Positions 33,521 through 47,726 of a stretch of DNA of 64,000 nucleotides are shown piece after piece. Each line of letters begins with the position of its first letter. Position 1 is the stretch's first letter. The notes beneath the pieces are model-generated. The model did no database searches, was not told the origin of the DNA, and was given only the letters and a program-made list of their open reading frames with translations. The position numbers and the translations under genes were made by a program. The stretch is from NCBI RefSeq assembly GCF_900108035.1, contig NZ_FNVS01000004.1, positions 62,001 to 126,000 on the forward strand, given 5' to 3'. The DNA is from Parabacteroides chinchillae. Its GTDB lineage: Bacteria > Bacteroidota > Bacteroidia > Bacteroidales > Tannerellaceae.

Positions 33521-34780
33521 ATGTTTGATATAGACCGCTGGCAAGAGATATGGATCACCATCACCCGCAACAAAACAAGAAGTTTGCTTACCTGCTTCGG
33601 CGTCTTCTGGGGAATCCTTATGCTTGTATTACTATTAGGTTCAGGTAAAGGAATGCAAAATGGTATATTCAAAAACGTAAATGGTTTCGCTACCAATTCT
33701 TGTTTTTTTTACACAGACCGTACAGCCGAACCTTACAAAGGATACCGTAAAGGACGTAACTGGAGTATGCGCAACCGCGACCTCGAAGCCATCAAGCAAA
33801 AGGTACAAGGCATCAAATATATTTCCCCTATGCACTGGGGGCCTCAGGGAAACAATAATGTAGTGAAAGGCCAGAAAGCAGGAAGTTACAACGTACGCGG
33901 CGTATATCCGGATTACTTTAATATCGAAACACAACATATTTATTACGGACGTTTACTCAATGAAATAGACCTTCAGGAAAAACGCAAAGTCTGCCTGATA
34001 GGTACCCGCGTTTACGAAGTATTATTCAAGCCAGGCGAAGACCCGACCGGACAATATATCCGTGTAAACGGAATTTATTACCAGGTAGTAGGCGTGATAA
34101 AAGCCAAGCCACGTGCCAGTATCGGAGGCCGCACAGAAGAAAGTGTTATGCTTCCTTTCAGCACCTTGCAGCAAGTAACGAACAACGGAGACAAGTTCTG
34201 GTTTCTGTGTATCACCGGCGAAGACGGCTATTCATGCGACAAGATCATGGATGACGTAAAAACACTGCTAAAGGCTCAAAACGAAATCTCTCCTACCGAC
34301 CCGCAAGCCGTTGGTAGTTTCAGTATAGCCAAACAGGCGGAAACATTCAATATGTTGTTTCTGGGTATAGACATCCTTGTATGGCTGGTTGGTATGGGAA
34401 CCCTGCTTGCCGGTATCATCGGAGTAAGCAACATCATGATGGTAACGGTAAAAGAGCGGACAAAAGAAATCGGCGTGAGGCGTGCACTTGGAGCCAAACC
34501 AGCCAATATTATCACACAAGTAATGAGTGAAAGTCTTGTACTGACAGCTTTAGCAGGATTAATCGGGCTGGCACTGGGCGTGTTCCTGCTGGATGTGGTA
34601 AACCGGGTATTGGAATCGGGAGGCAGCAATAGCGATACATTCTTTACAAACCCGGAAATCAACATCAATACAGCAATAGCAGCAACAATTATCCTTTTAT
34701 TCAGCGGATTGCTGGCAGGACTGATTCCTGCATGGCGTGCAATGCAGATCAAAGCGATAGATGCTATACGGGAAGAATAA
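33521..34780 (+). CDS. ABC transporter permease, MacB/FtsX type (second)
   Basis: 419 residues with the same layout as the preceding permease: an N-terminal helix (TRSLLTCFGVFWGILMLVLL), a periplasmic core and three C-terminal helices with VTVKERTKEIGVRRALGA. The two share clear sequence similarity and so arose by duplication. Together they should form the inner-membrane channel of the efflux system. 29 bp separate it from the first permease gene. Confidence 0.93.
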   Translation: MFDIDRWQEIWITITRNKTRSLLTCFGVFWGILMLVLLLGSGKGMQNGIFKNVNGFATNSCFFYTDRTAEPYKGYRKGRNWSMRNRDLEAIKQKVQGIKYISPMHWGPQGNNNVVKGQKAGSYNVRGVYPDYFNIETQHIYYGRLLNEIDLQEKRKVCLIGTRVYEVLFKPGEDPTGQYIRVNGIYYQVVGVIKAKPRASIGGRTEESVMLPFSTLQQVTNNGDKFWFLCITGEDGYSCDKIMDDVKTLLKAQNEISPTDPQAVGSFSIAKQAETFNMLFLGIDILVWLVGMGTLLAGIIGVSNIMMVTVKERTKEIGVRRALGAKPANIITQVMSESLVLTALAGLIGLALGVFLLDVVNRVLESGGSNSDTFFTNPEININTAIAATIILLFSGLLAGLIPAWRAMQIKAIDAIREE

Positions 34781-34817
34781 ACTGAAAATAAATAAAACAA
34801 TAAAATAAAGAAATCAC

Positions 34818-35921
34818 ATGAAAAAGATTGTCAGAATCGTAGTCCTCGTACTGATTGGAGTAGCTGTTATCGGTACATTCTATTTCTTATGGCAGAAATC
34901 GCGGCCGGTTATCACCAAATACGAAATAGTAACCCCCCAAAGAGATACAGTCGAGACAAAAACCGTAGCCACCGGCAAGGTCGAACCACGTGACGAAGTC
35001 CTTATCAAGCCCCAGATGTCTGGTATCATTTCCGAAGTATTAAAGGAAGCCGGACAGATGGTAAAAGAAGGTGAGATTATTGCCAAGATCAAGGTTATCC
35101 CAGAAATGGTTCAGCTGAACAGTGCCGAATCACGCGTACGGGTTGCAAAGATCAGCATGGAGCAGATTAACGAAACTTACAAACGCGATAAACAACTATT
35201 TGACCAGGGAGTCATTTCCAAAGAAGATTATCAGACCTCTCTTGCCAACTACAAGAAAGCAGAAGAAGAAGTTGATAATGCACAGGATGCCCTGGACATT
35301 ATCCGCGAAGGTATTTCAAAGAAATTCGCCGCTTCCAGCACAACACAGGTACGATCCACTATCACGGGTATGATACTGGATGTTCCTATCAAGGTGGGAA
35401 ACTCCGTTATCCAGTCCAACACCTTTAACGATGGTACCACCATCGCATCTGTAGCCAACATGAATGATATGATCTTCAAAGGCAAGGTGGACGAAACCGA
35501 AGTAGGACGTATTCACGAGGGCATGCCTATCAAACTGACGGTCGGAGCATTGGAGAGCCGCAAGTTCGACGCTATGCTGGAATATGTGTCGCCTAAAGGA
35601 GTAGAAGAAAACGGAGCCATCATGTTCGAAATTAAAGCTGCGGCCGAAATCCCCGAAGACGCGTTTATACGTGCAGGCTACAGTGCCAATGCCGAGATCG
35701 TATTGAAGCGTGCCGAAAACGTTGTCACCGTACCGGAAAGTACCGTACAATTCAGAGGAGACTCTGCTTTCGTTCAAATCGTAAAGCAGGAACAGCCGGA
35801 ACAAATATTTAAAGAACAACCTGTCAAAGTAGGTCTTTCCGACGGTATCAAAATCGAGATTAAGGAGGGGCTGACTGAAAAGGATAAAATACGCGGTGCT
35901 GCTATAGAAGATAAAAAATAA
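34818..35921 (+). CDS. Periplasmic membrane fusion protein, MacA/HlyD type
   Basis: 367 residues: an N-terminal membrane anchor (about 4-26), lipoyl halves (GKVEPRDEVLIKPQMSGII and VRSTITGMILDVPIKVGNSV), an alpha-helical hairpin between them (about 95-165), a beta-barrel domain (FKGKVDETEVGRIHEGMP) and a membrane-proximal domain. Such adaptors bridge an inner-membrane transporter and an outer-membrane TolC channel. Fourth gene of the operon, 13 bp before the TolC-like gene. Confidence 0.93.
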   Translation: MKKIVRIVVLVLIGVAVIGTFYFLWQKSRPVITKYEIVTPQRDTVETKTVATGKVEPRDEVLIKPQMSGIISEVLKEAGQMVKEGEIIAKIKVIPEMVQLNSAESRVRVAKISMEQINETYKRDKQLFDQGVISKEDYQTSLANYKKAEEEVDNAQDALDIIREGISKKFAASSTTQVRSTITGMILDVPIKVGNSVIQSNTFNDGTTIASVANMNDMIFKGKVDETEVGRIHEGMPIKLTVGALESRKFDAMLEYVSPKGVEENGAIMFEIKAAAEIPEDAFIRAGYSANAEIVLKRAENVVTVPESTVQFRGDSAFVQIVKQEQPEQIFKEQPVKVGLSDGIKIEIKEGLTEKDKIRGAAIEDKK

Positions 35922-35934
35922 AACAGCTAAAGAC

Positions 35935-37287
35935 ATGAAACAAATAATACCCCTGGTTGCCGCATTATTCCTTTCTTCGGGAATACAAGCGCAAGAAACT
36001 AAAAAGCAATGGACACTGGAAGAATGCATCCAGTACGCCATAGAGCACAATATCGACCTGAAACAAAAGGAAGAAGAGCAGGAAGCCCGGAAGGTAGACC
36101 TGAACACCAGTAAATTCAGCTGGCTCCCGGCAGTAAACGCCAATATGGGACAAAGTTTCCAGTTTGGCCGTTCGAGTACAAAATCAGGATTGATCGTAGA
36201 CCAGAGTGCAGCCAATTCTTCTGTTGGGATCAACCTGGATATGCCGATCTTCGACGGATTGAAAATACCCAATGACATAGCAGCCCGCAAGCTGGATCTG
36301 AAAGCTGCCATAGAAGACCTCAACAAAGCCAAAGAGGACATCTCCATACAGGTGGCATCATATTACGTGCAAGTGCTCTATAATAAAGAACTGCTCAACA
36401 TAGCCCTGCTGCAGGTCGACCTGGACAAAGAACAGATCAATAAAACAGAAGCCATGGTAAATGCCGGGAAGGTACCCCTTTCGCAGCTATACGACATCAA
36501 AGCACAGCTTGCAAAAGATGAAGTAACGCTAACCGAAGCACGCAACAACGTAGCCCTGGCACTGCTCGATCTGGCACAAAGCCTGGAGCTGGAGCGCGAA
36601 GACAAAAGTTTCGACATCACCAATCCGTTAGTAGACGATGTGATCGAAGCAAACATGTCAAGCATTGTTCCACCGGAACAAATCTTTGCCAACGCCGTTA
36701 CCTTCAAGCCCCAGATCAAGCAACAGGAATTTTTACTGGAAAGCCAGAAAAAGATGCTCAACGTAGCCCGTGCGGGTTATTATCCGAAATTAAACTTTGG
36801 AGCCAGCTACAGCAATGGTTACTATCATACCAAAAGCGGAGGGGAAGAACAGATCGTCAATCCTTCTTTTGGCGATCAGATGAAGCAAAACGGACAGAAA
36901 GTAGTAGGCTTTACATTAAGTATTCCGCTATTCAACCGTTTTCAGGTGCGCAACAATGTGCGCTCGGCACGTATCAATATCCGCAACCGCGAGTTAATGA
37001 TGGAAAGCACCAAAAAGGTACTTTATAAAGAGATACAAAAGGCTTTCTATGACGCCACTGCCGCTCAGGAGAAATACCGTTCGTCGGACAAGTCGGTCCT
37101 GGCAACCCAGGAAGCATTCAAATATGCCTCAGAGCGCTACAATGCCGGAAAAAGTACCGTATTCGAATTCAACGAAGCAAAAACAAAGTATGCCCAAAGC
37201 CTTGCCGAACAGGCGCAGGCTAAGTACGACTTTATTTTCCGCACAAAAATTCTCGACTTCTACAACGGTACTCCAATTACGCTTTAG
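35935..37287 (+). CDS. TolC-family outer-membrane efflux protein
   Basis: 450 residues with signal peptide MKQIIPLVAALFLSSGIQAQ. Two outer-membrane-efflux repeats are visible: WTLEECIQYAIEHNIDLKQK opens the first and a second set of long amphipathic helices runs from about residue 240. Typical TolC features are LPAVNANMG, GLNLSIPLFN-type text (here GFTLSIPLFNRFQVRNNVR) and AAQEKYRSSDKSV. It forms the trimeric exit duct for the transporter. Last gene of the operon, followed by a strong terminator. Confidence 0.94.
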   Translation: MKQIIPLVAALFLSSGIQAQETKKQWTLEECIQYAIEHNIDLKQKEEEQEARKVDLNTSKFSWLPAVNANMGQSFQFGRSSTKSGLIVDQSAANSSVGINLDMPIFDGLKIPNDIAARKLDLKAAIEDLNKAKEDISIQVASYYVQVLYNKELLNIALLQVDLDKEQINKTEAMVNAGKVPLSQLYDIKAQLAKDEVTLTEARNNVALALLDLAQSLELEREDKSFDITNPLVDDVIEANMSSIVPPEQIFANAVTFKPQIKQQEFLLESQKKMLNVARAGYYPKLNFGASYSNGYYHTKSGGEEQIVNPSFGDQMKQNGQKVVGFTLSIPLFNRFQVRNNVRSARINIRNRELMMESTKKVLYKEIQKAFYDATAAQEKYRSSDKSVLATQEAFKYASERYNAGKSTVFEFNEAKTKYAQSLAEQAQAKYDFIFRTKILDFYNGTPITL

Positions 37288-37306
37288 TAAATATACATCG
37301 CAAGAA

Positions 37307-37351
37307 AAAAGAAGGGACTGCCCGGCCATTTGCCGGGCAGTCCCTTCTTTT
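37307..37351 (+). terminator. Strong intrinsic terminator after the efflux operon
   Basis: A perfect 20-bp stem (37307-37326 with 37332-37351), GC-rich in the middle, with a 5-nt loop and T-run. It probably also works for the minus strand. Confidence 0.9.
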
Positions 37352-37481
37352 GTATCTCCTCCAAAGCTTGTCGGATGAGTTACCTCCACAAACGGAGGGC
37401 CTTCTTCGTGTTCTGACGACTGTAAAACACGCGTTCCTTACCTCCTGCTTTTGGCACACCCCCTACGGGGTGCCCTGCGGG

Positions 37482-38513
37482 TTATTTTGCTATCAACCGG
37501 GCACTATAAACAGGCTTGCTAAAGTCCAGCACAATGGTATATGAACCGGCCGTCACGGTGATATTATCTCCACCTGCCACCAGATTATCGAACGAACCTC
37601 CGAAATTGTCTGCCCAGTCATCGTTTGCACGGAATTTGAGCGTACCGTCCTTCAGTTTGATGTCCAACTTCAAGGTCATATCGCCCGGATCATAAATAAG
37701 CTTCGTGTCGCTATCCCAACCTGTAGGAGTAGCATCGCCTATTACACCCCAGGCCATCGGCCTGAGAGAATACGTCAAGTCGTTGGTATTTACTTTAGCA
37801 AAATAATAAGCGGCCGGGACAGTGATATTGCCACCGGTTTCCGAAATCTGTCCGGCGGCTGCTCCGGCGCCATAATTGGTACCGTCCCAGTTAGACTGGC
37901 TGGTGAATTTAAACTCACCGTCCAGATATACATATCCGGAATAAATGCCATCGCTGTTCAAAGAGTACAAAGGAGCGGCCGATTCAGGTTTCCATCCCTG
38001 GTGGTTGCCCGGAGTATAAAGCATTGGATATACTTTTTCCCCGGAATAAGGCGTAACAGTCAGCTGTACCACATTGGACAGACCCGATTCGTAATTAGAC
38101 AATCCGGACAATGTTCCGATTGAAGAAACAACGCGGATTTCTACAGAGGCAGGTTCTCCGGCCGGCTGGTCGCGATTCAGCAGTTGCTTGTTGATATCGC
38201 TTGTTTTGATAGCCATACTTGTCTCATTGGTCGTACCCAACGAAACCATCTTTTCAAAATTATTGCCGGCCATATCCATCTGCACGTCGTAAGTGATAGC
38301 TACCTGAGCGCCAAAATCGGCTTTGTTCCAGGTTAACGTCGTCATCGTTTCATCCGCGTTTTCAAGTGCCAACACAAACTCGCTGGGCGAAGGAGCTACC
38401 AAAGTAGCCGGTGTCGTAGCTCCAATTACCGGATCTGTCGTATCTGAACAGGCAGTGAAAGCCAAGCTCCATATACTAAGAAACGCAATTAATGATATCT
38501 GAATCTTTTTCAT
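37482..38513 (-). CDS. susE: SusE-like starch-binding outer-membrane lipoprotein
   Basis: 343 residues with a lipoprotein signal peptide (lipobox TAC, Cys22) followed by SDTTDP, a short acidic run of the type that sends Bacteroidetes lipoproteins to the cell surface. An N-terminal SusE-type immunoglobulin-like domain (about 45-155: ETMTTLTWNKADFGAQVAIT) is followed by two starch-binding-like beta domains (NHQGWKPESAAPLYSLNSDG and WGVIGDATPTGWDSDTKLIY). It is the last gene of the starch operon, 34 bp after susD. SusF and SusG are not found after it; the efflux operon's terminator comes next. Confidence 0.9.
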   Translation of the reverse strand: MKKIQISLIAFLSIWSLAFTACSDTTDPVIGATTPATLVAPSPSEFVLALENADETMTTLTWNKADFGAQVAITYDVQMDMAGNNFEKMVSLGTTNETSMAIKTSDINKQLLNRDQPAGEPASVEIRVVSSIGTLSGLSNYESGLSNVVQLTVTPYSGEKVYPMLYTPGNHQGWKPESAAPLYSLNSDGIYSGYVYLDGEFKFTSQSNWDGTNYGAGAAAGQISETGGNITVPAAYYFAKVNTNDLTYSLRPMAWGVIGDATPTGWDSDTKLIYDPGDMTLKLDIKLKDGTLKFRANDDWADNFGGSFDNLVAGGDNITVTAGSYTIVLDFSKPVYSARLIAK

Positions 38514-38547
38514 TATAATCTGTATTTAAAGATTGAAAAACTGTGAA

Positions 38548-40170
38548 TTAATAACCGTCATTTTGTTTCAGATTTGTGTTAGAACCGATGTCGTCAGACG
38601 GAAGCGGGAATACTTTGTACATATCTTTCACGCTGGTTCCCTGAGCAACGCCTCCCTTCCAAGGCCATAAATAGTCGCTTCCCGTAAATTTGCCATAGCG
38701 TATCAAGTCGGTACGGCGATGAGCTTCATAGAAAAATTCACGTCCTTTTTCGTCTAACAAGAAGTCTAATGTCAATTGGGATTGTGTGATAGGAGCAACC
38801 GATTTGTCTTTGTAAGCCCGCTCACGGATGGCATTCACATATTTCAGGGCTGTAGCTTTGTCTCCTCCCGTACCGCCACGCAATACGGCTTCGGCGTAGT
38901 TCAGATAAATTTCGCCCAGACGGAACATCGGGAAGTCCACCCATGCCTCTTTACTTGGAGGCAGAGAACCGTCTTTATTGACGTTGTAGAATTTTACAGT
39001 TGGTATGCCATTGTCTTTAAATGAGAACGGATCTACAATTTCGTTGCTGCTTGTCAGTTCAGGATGCAGCAACGCTTTACGTGAATCCTGGTCAGAAGCT
39101 TTCTCTTTCTCAAAAGTTGCCAACAAAGAAGATTTGGCACGAACACCCTGCCAGGCGTCTTTTGCATTAATTTCGTCCATCAGTTCTTTTGGTTCGAGGC
39201 CACACAAAAGGAAGGTCATGCCACCCCAAGTCATCGTCTGGTCTCCCTCATAACGAAGCGGGAAAATCATTTCGGCAGAATGGTCGTTGTCAGCCTTGAA
39301 TATTTCCAGATAATCTGAGCCTAATGCATAACCGGCATTGATAACTTTGTTGCAATACTCGATACACTCCGTATATTTAGGCTGTCCGATATACACTTCG
39401 GCATTCAGATAAAGGCGTGAAAGAAGCGACCAGGCTGCCGCTTTATTGGCTTCGCCGTAAGTGGTGCTAAAACCAACCGTAGGTTCGGATAGTCCTTCTT
39501 GGCATTCTTTCAATTCCTTTTCGATATAATTAAAAAGATCGGCCGCCATAATTTGTTCGGGCAAGACATTGCCTATTTTACCTTCTTCCGTCACAAACGG
39601 AACATTGCGATAAAAGTCCAAAGTATAAGCATACGCTAAAGCCCGAAGAAAACGGGCTTGAGCACGATAACTCAATATTGAGTTAATTGTCTGATCGCTA
39701 CAGCCGCGTCCTCTAAGTTTATCTTCCGTCGTTTCACGTAAAAAAGCATTGGCGACATTGATCTGATAGTACAAACGGTAATAAGAACCTTTGATCCATG
39801 GATTGGAAGCCCCCCACGTCACATTATTGAAATCAGGAATGCCGGGATCGTTCCATGCACAATGGGCTTCATCCGTTGTCAGCTCCTGCATATTCCAGGT
39901 ACAACGAAGAAATGAAGCCTGGCTTCCGCCATCGATACCGGCAACGTCCTGATCAGCATCGCCCCCGGAATTACCGCCAATCACGAAACCGGCATAAATT
40001 TTAGCCAATGAACCGGTATAAGGTGCCAGGTCGCTGCCAAAGGTCGTTTCCGACACCAATTCATCCTTTGACAAAGGTATTGTATCCAAATCGTTTATAC
40101 AGGAATTTGTGCTCAGTGTCAAGCCCAATACCATTACGGGAAGAATATGTTTATATGTTAATGTTTTCAT
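38548..40170 (-). CDS. susD: SusD-like starch-binding outer-membrane lipoprotein
   Basis: 540 residues of the RagB/SusD family with lipobox Cys24 (LSTNSC). It binds starch or maltooligosaccharides at the cell surface and closes as a lid over SusC. Family features are an N-terminal TPR-like helical region (RYQAQARFLRALAYAYTLDF-type text, here YRAQARFLRALAYAYTLDFY) and C-terminal LGEIYLNYAEAVLR and REFFYEAHRRTDLIRYGKF. Directly downstream of susC (14 bp), the invariant pairing. Confidence 0.96.
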   Translation of the reverse strand: MKTLTYKHILPVMVLGLTLSTNSCINDLDTIPLSKDELVSETTFGSDLAPYTGSLAKIYAGFVIGGNSGGDADQDVAGIDGGSQASFLRCTWNMQELTTDEAHCAWNDPGIPDFNNVTWGASNPWIKGSYYRLYYQINVANAFLRETTEDKLRGRGCSDQTINSILSYRAQARFLRALAYAYTLDFYRNVPFVTEEGKIGNVLPEQIMAADLFNYIEKELKECQEGLSEPTVGFSTTYGEANKAAAWSLLSRLYLNAEVYIGQPKYTECIEYCNKVINAGYALGSDYLEIFKADNDHSAEMIFPLRYEGDQTMTWGGMTFLLCGLEPKELMDEINAKDAWQGVRAKSSLLATFEKEKASDQDSRKALLHPELTSSNEIVDPFSFKDNGIPTVKFYNVNKDGSLPPSKEAWVDFPMFRLGEIYLNYAEAVLRGGTGGDKATALKYVNAIRERAYKDKSVAPITQSQLTLDFLLDEKGREFFYEAHRRTDLIRYGKFTGSDYLWPWKGGVAQGTSVKDMYKVFPLPSDDIGSNTNLKQNDGY

Positions 40171-40184
40171 AGATGTCCTATATT

Positions 40185-43100
40185 TTAAAAGTTAACGTTT
40201 AAACCAATCATATATACGCGGGGTCTTGGATAGATGTTATTATCCATACCTGTATTATCCTCAGTAGTGCTTGTCTTGCCGATTTCAGGGTCCAGGCCGT
40301 CATACTTGGTGATCACGAACGGGTTCTGAACTGTTAAATAAACACGGGCTGTCTGGCCTGCTTTAAAGATTTTATCGAACGTATATCCCAATGTTATATT
40401 ATCCATCCTGAGGAAGGAGGCATTCTGTACATAATAACTTGACAAAGGCTGTGAAATCTGGAAGTTTGTCTTATCGGCACCTTTGATACGGTTCTTCAGG
40501 AAGCCGGTCTGATCGTACATCTGCGATCCGCCCCAAGCTTCACGGTTGGACTGGATATTGTTATAAACATAATTGCCGAAACTGGCACGTAAGCCAAAAC
40601 CTAAATCCCATTTCTTATAAGAGAGCTGTGAAGTCAAACCCAGAAATACATCGGGAGCAGCTTTTCTGAAACAGATCAAGTCTTTCTCATCGATCTTATT
40701 GTCATTGTTTTGATCCACATAAGCACCTTCGATCGGATTGCCTTCCGCATTGTAAACCTGTTCGTATACGTAGAAGGAGTTGAACGGACGACCTACCTGA
40801 TGAATCATCGCCGTATAACCGGTTGCACCGTCAATGCCCGAATGTTTAACGCCGACATAGTTCGGATCGTCGTTAATAGTCAGTTTCGTGATCTTGTTTT
40901 TGTTATAAGACAGGTTGAATCCCAAATCCCAGCTCCAGTCCTTCGTTACGATCGGATGTGTATTCAAGGTAATTTCAAAACCTTTATTTTCCAATTCACC
41001 TACGTTAGTCAGTAATTCGTTGCTAAAGTTAGCTCCTGCAGGAACAGCTACTTTATTCAGCAAATCTTTGGTCTTACGGAAATAAGTATCAAAACTACCC
41101 GTGACACGACCATTCAGGAAACCAAAGTCAAGACCAGCATTCCAAGTTGTTGTTTCTTCCCATCTCAAGTCTGCATCATAGGCTTGCGGAGCAAGCAAAT
41201 TTACTTTTGTATCGCCAAAGAAGTAGTTGGCACCGGCTTTGCTATATTGGTATCTGGCCATATAAGGATAATCGCCGTTACCCAGGTTTTGCTGTCCGGT
41301 AATACCCCAACCTAAACGAAGCTTCAAGTCAGAAAGTACGGAAACATTTTTCAGGAAAGTTTCATCCTTCATTTTCCAGGCTAAAGCAGCAGAAGGGAAA
41401 ACACCCCAACGATTATCCTGGCTGAAACGAGAAGAACCATCATCACGCAGCGTGAATGTCAACAAGTAACGACCTAGCAATGTATAATTCAATCGTCCGA
41501 AGAAGGATACCAGATAGCTTTCTGTTTCATAGCTTTTACTGTCTTTATAATCCGTCTTCCCCTCTTTTTCAGCCATTGCGGCAGAATAGGGATAAGCATT
41601 TTCAGTCTTCGAATAGAAATGCTGCCAGGAGTAACCGGCCATTACATCTATATTGTTAATGCCGAATTCTTTTGCATAATTCAAATAGAAATCCAACAGG
41701 TGCGTACGTTTCAACTGATAATAATGTTCATTTTCACCCCAGCCTGCTTTATAGTTGCCAGTGTTATAGCTGATAGAAGAGTTATCGAGGATTACCTTAT
41801 TGCCATCACTCTTAGATACATCATAAGCTACGTTCAAATTGGCTCTTAAGTCAGGGAGGAAGTGGAAGCGGTAATCTATCTGTGCATTACCAATGCTTCT
41901 GTATACGTCCGATTCATCAAATTTTTCTTCCAACTGCGATAATGGGTTAGGAATGGCAATACCGATCGGAGTGGTAGACATTGACCCGTCGGGATTCTCT
42001 ATTTCCGAATAATCCATGTAGTATCCATAGCCAAATGGAAGATTAGAAGTTGCATAAACCGGTTTCGTCGGGTTAAACTGAGTAGCAGAACCGATAGCTC
42101 CTGTATCTGCAAAGCGATTTTTATTATAGATACCTTTTACATTTAACTGAATATTCAACTTTTTATCGAAGAAGTTCGGATTCAGGTTAATGGCACCTGT
42201 TGTACGTTGCATGTTAGAAGTCTTCAAAATACCATTATCCGTAGTATACGAAACCGACACACGGTAAGGCATGTGAGGAACAGCTCCTGATACGCTAATG
42301 TTATGGTCTGTACTAAGGCTTGTTTGGAATATTTCATCCTGCCAATCCGTATTGTACTCACCCAAGGCAGCAGCCTGAGGGCTTGAAGTTCCGTATTTAC
42401 TGATCACAAAATCACGGAATTCGTCGGCACCCATCACATTCACTTTCCCGGCACGGGTATTGACAGAAAATGTCCCGTTATAGCCTACTTTTATTTTACC
42501 TTCTTTTCCGGTCTTTGTAGTAATCAAAATAACACCGTTAGAAGCACGAGAGCCATAAATAGCCGTTGCAGAAGCGTCTTTTAAGATCGTAAATGTAGCA
42601 ATATCGCTTGGGTGAACCGTTAACAACGGGTTGGACATACCGTCAATACCTGTATTATCCACTGGCACCCCATCAATTACGATCAACGGATCATTGCTGG
42701 CAGACATGGAAGAACCGCCACGAATACGAATCGTTGCTCCTGCACCCGGAGCACCGCCTGTGCTGACAACACTGACACCGGCAGCCTTACCAGTCAACAT
42801 ATCTGTTGCCGAAGAAGCTGCACCCTTTACCATTTTGTCAGCATCAAGAGCAATTACCGACCCCGTAACATCATTTTTCTTCACTTGTCCGTAGCCAATA
42901 ACAACTACATCCTGCAGTACTTGTGTATCATCCTTTAACGTAATGATCATCGAAGCTGTCGCCGGTAGTTCCTGCTGTTGATAACCAATGAAAGAGATGA
43001 CAAGGATATCGCCTTTCTTTGCGTTTAGCTGAAAGTTACCATCCATGTCGGTTGTGGTTCCGTTGGTCGTACCTTTCACTACAATGTTGGCACCAATAAC

Positions 43101-43211
43101 CGGTTCGCCGGTTGCGTCTTTCACAATCCCCTTAATAAATGTTTGCTGGGCAAACATGCTTACGGAAAAGAGCAGACTCATGATTAGCATGAATAGAATT
43201 TTACTTTTCAT
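40185..43211 (-). CDS. susC: SusC-like TonB-dependent outer-membrane transporter
   Basis: 1008 residues from the ATG at 43211 (MKSKILFMLIMSLLFSVSMF); an upstream in-frame ATG adds 8 residues outside the signal peptide. Order: signal peptide, carboxypeptidase-like regulatory domain (about 25-95, VKDATGEPVIGANIVVKGTT), a TonB box region, the plug domain (VVIGYGQVKKNDVTGSVIAL to ASATAIYGSRASNGVILITT) and a 22-strand barrel ending YMIGLNVNF. It imports maltooligosaccharides with TonB energy. It lies in the order susB-susC-susD-susE on the minus strand. Confidence 0.97.
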   Translation of the reverse strand: MKSKILFMLIMSLLFSVSMFAQQTFIKGIVKDATGEPVIGANIVVKGTTNGTTTDMDGNFQLNAKKGDILVISFIGYQQQELPATASMIITLKDDTQVLQDVVVIGYGQVKKNDVTGSVIALDADKMVKGAASSATDMLTGKAAGVSVVSTGGAPGAGATIRIRGGSSMSASNDPLIVIDGVPVDNTGIDGMSNPLLTVHPSDIATFTILKDASATAIYGSRASNGVILITTKTGKEGKIKVGYNGTFSVNTRAGKVNVMGADEFRDFVISKYGTSSPQAAALGEYNTDWQDEIFQTSLSTDHNISVSGAVPHMPYRVSVSYTTDNGILKTSNMQRTTGAINLNPNFFDKKLNIQLNVKGIYNKNRFADTGAIGSATQFNPTKPVYATSNLPFGYGYYMDYSEIENPDGSMSTTPIGIAIPNPLSQLEEKFDESDVYRSIGNAQIDYRFHFLPDLRANLNVAYDVSKSDGNKVILDNSSISYNTGNYKAGWGENEHYYQLKRTHLLDFYLNYAKEFGINNIDVMAGYSWQHFYSKTENAYPYSAAMAEKEGKTDYKDSKSYETESYLVSFFGRLNYTLLGRYLLTFTLRDDGSSRFSQDNRWGVFPSAALAWKMKDETFLKNVSVLSDLKLRLGWGITGQQNLGNGDYPYMARYQYSKAGANYFFGDTKVNLLAPQAYDADLRWEETTTWNAGLDFGFLNGRVTGSFDTYFRKTKDLLNKVAVPAGANFSNELLTNVGELENKGFEITLNTHPIVTKDWSWDLGFNLSYNKNKITKLTINDDPNYVGVKHSGIDGATGYTAMIHQVGRPFNSFYVYEQVYNAEGNPIEGAYVDQNNDNKIDEKDLICFRKAAPDVFLGLTSQLSYKKWDLGFGLRASFGNYVYNNIQSNREAWGGSQMYDQTGFLKNRIKGADKTNFQISQPLSSYYVQNASFLRMDNITLGYTFDKIFKAGQTARVYLTVQNPFVITKYDGLDPEIGKTSTTEDNTGMDNNIYPRPRVYMIGLNVNF

Positions 43212-43253
43212 GTTTATGAATTTAAAGTTAAACATATTATTTCAGATCTCCGA

Positions 43254-45434
<2,181 letters not shown>

Positions 45435-45624
45435 TTATTGTATTAAACTAATTAGCCAACAACTACTAATCTTTTTTCTCTCTAATTTTATAAATGTAAT
45501 TGCTTAATTATTTATTACTAGAGACAAGAATAAAAATATAAATGGGCCATCATCACATCTTGCTATTTAACAATCAATTATATCAAATCAAGATTTCAAT
45601 AAATATAAGTTTCTATGAAATAAT

Positions 45625-47550
<1,926 letters not shown>

Positions 47551-47688
47551 TTAAAAAAAATATATAAATCAAAATAGCATTTATACATCTGGCATTCAAT
47601 ATAAAACAGTAAACAAAACCAATAAAAAATATAAACACAAATGAAAAAAAATATGTATAAAATATTTCATTTTAATTACATAAACCTA

Positions 47689-47696
47689 TATATTTG
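47689..47696 (+). promoter_or_regulatory. Possible -7 element of the susR-like gene
   Basis: TATATTTG, an exact TAnnTTTG match, 30 nt upstream of the ATG at 47727. Confidence 0.45.
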
Positions 47697-47726
47697 TATA
47701 GTAGTGTTATTATAAACAAACGCCGT

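Noticed and set aside
37440-37481. GC-rich hairpin around GGCAC/GTGCC after susE as a classical terminator
   Set aside because: The stem is present, but no T-run follows on the minus strand, so terminator function is not supported. The 37307-37351 stem is a better candidate.
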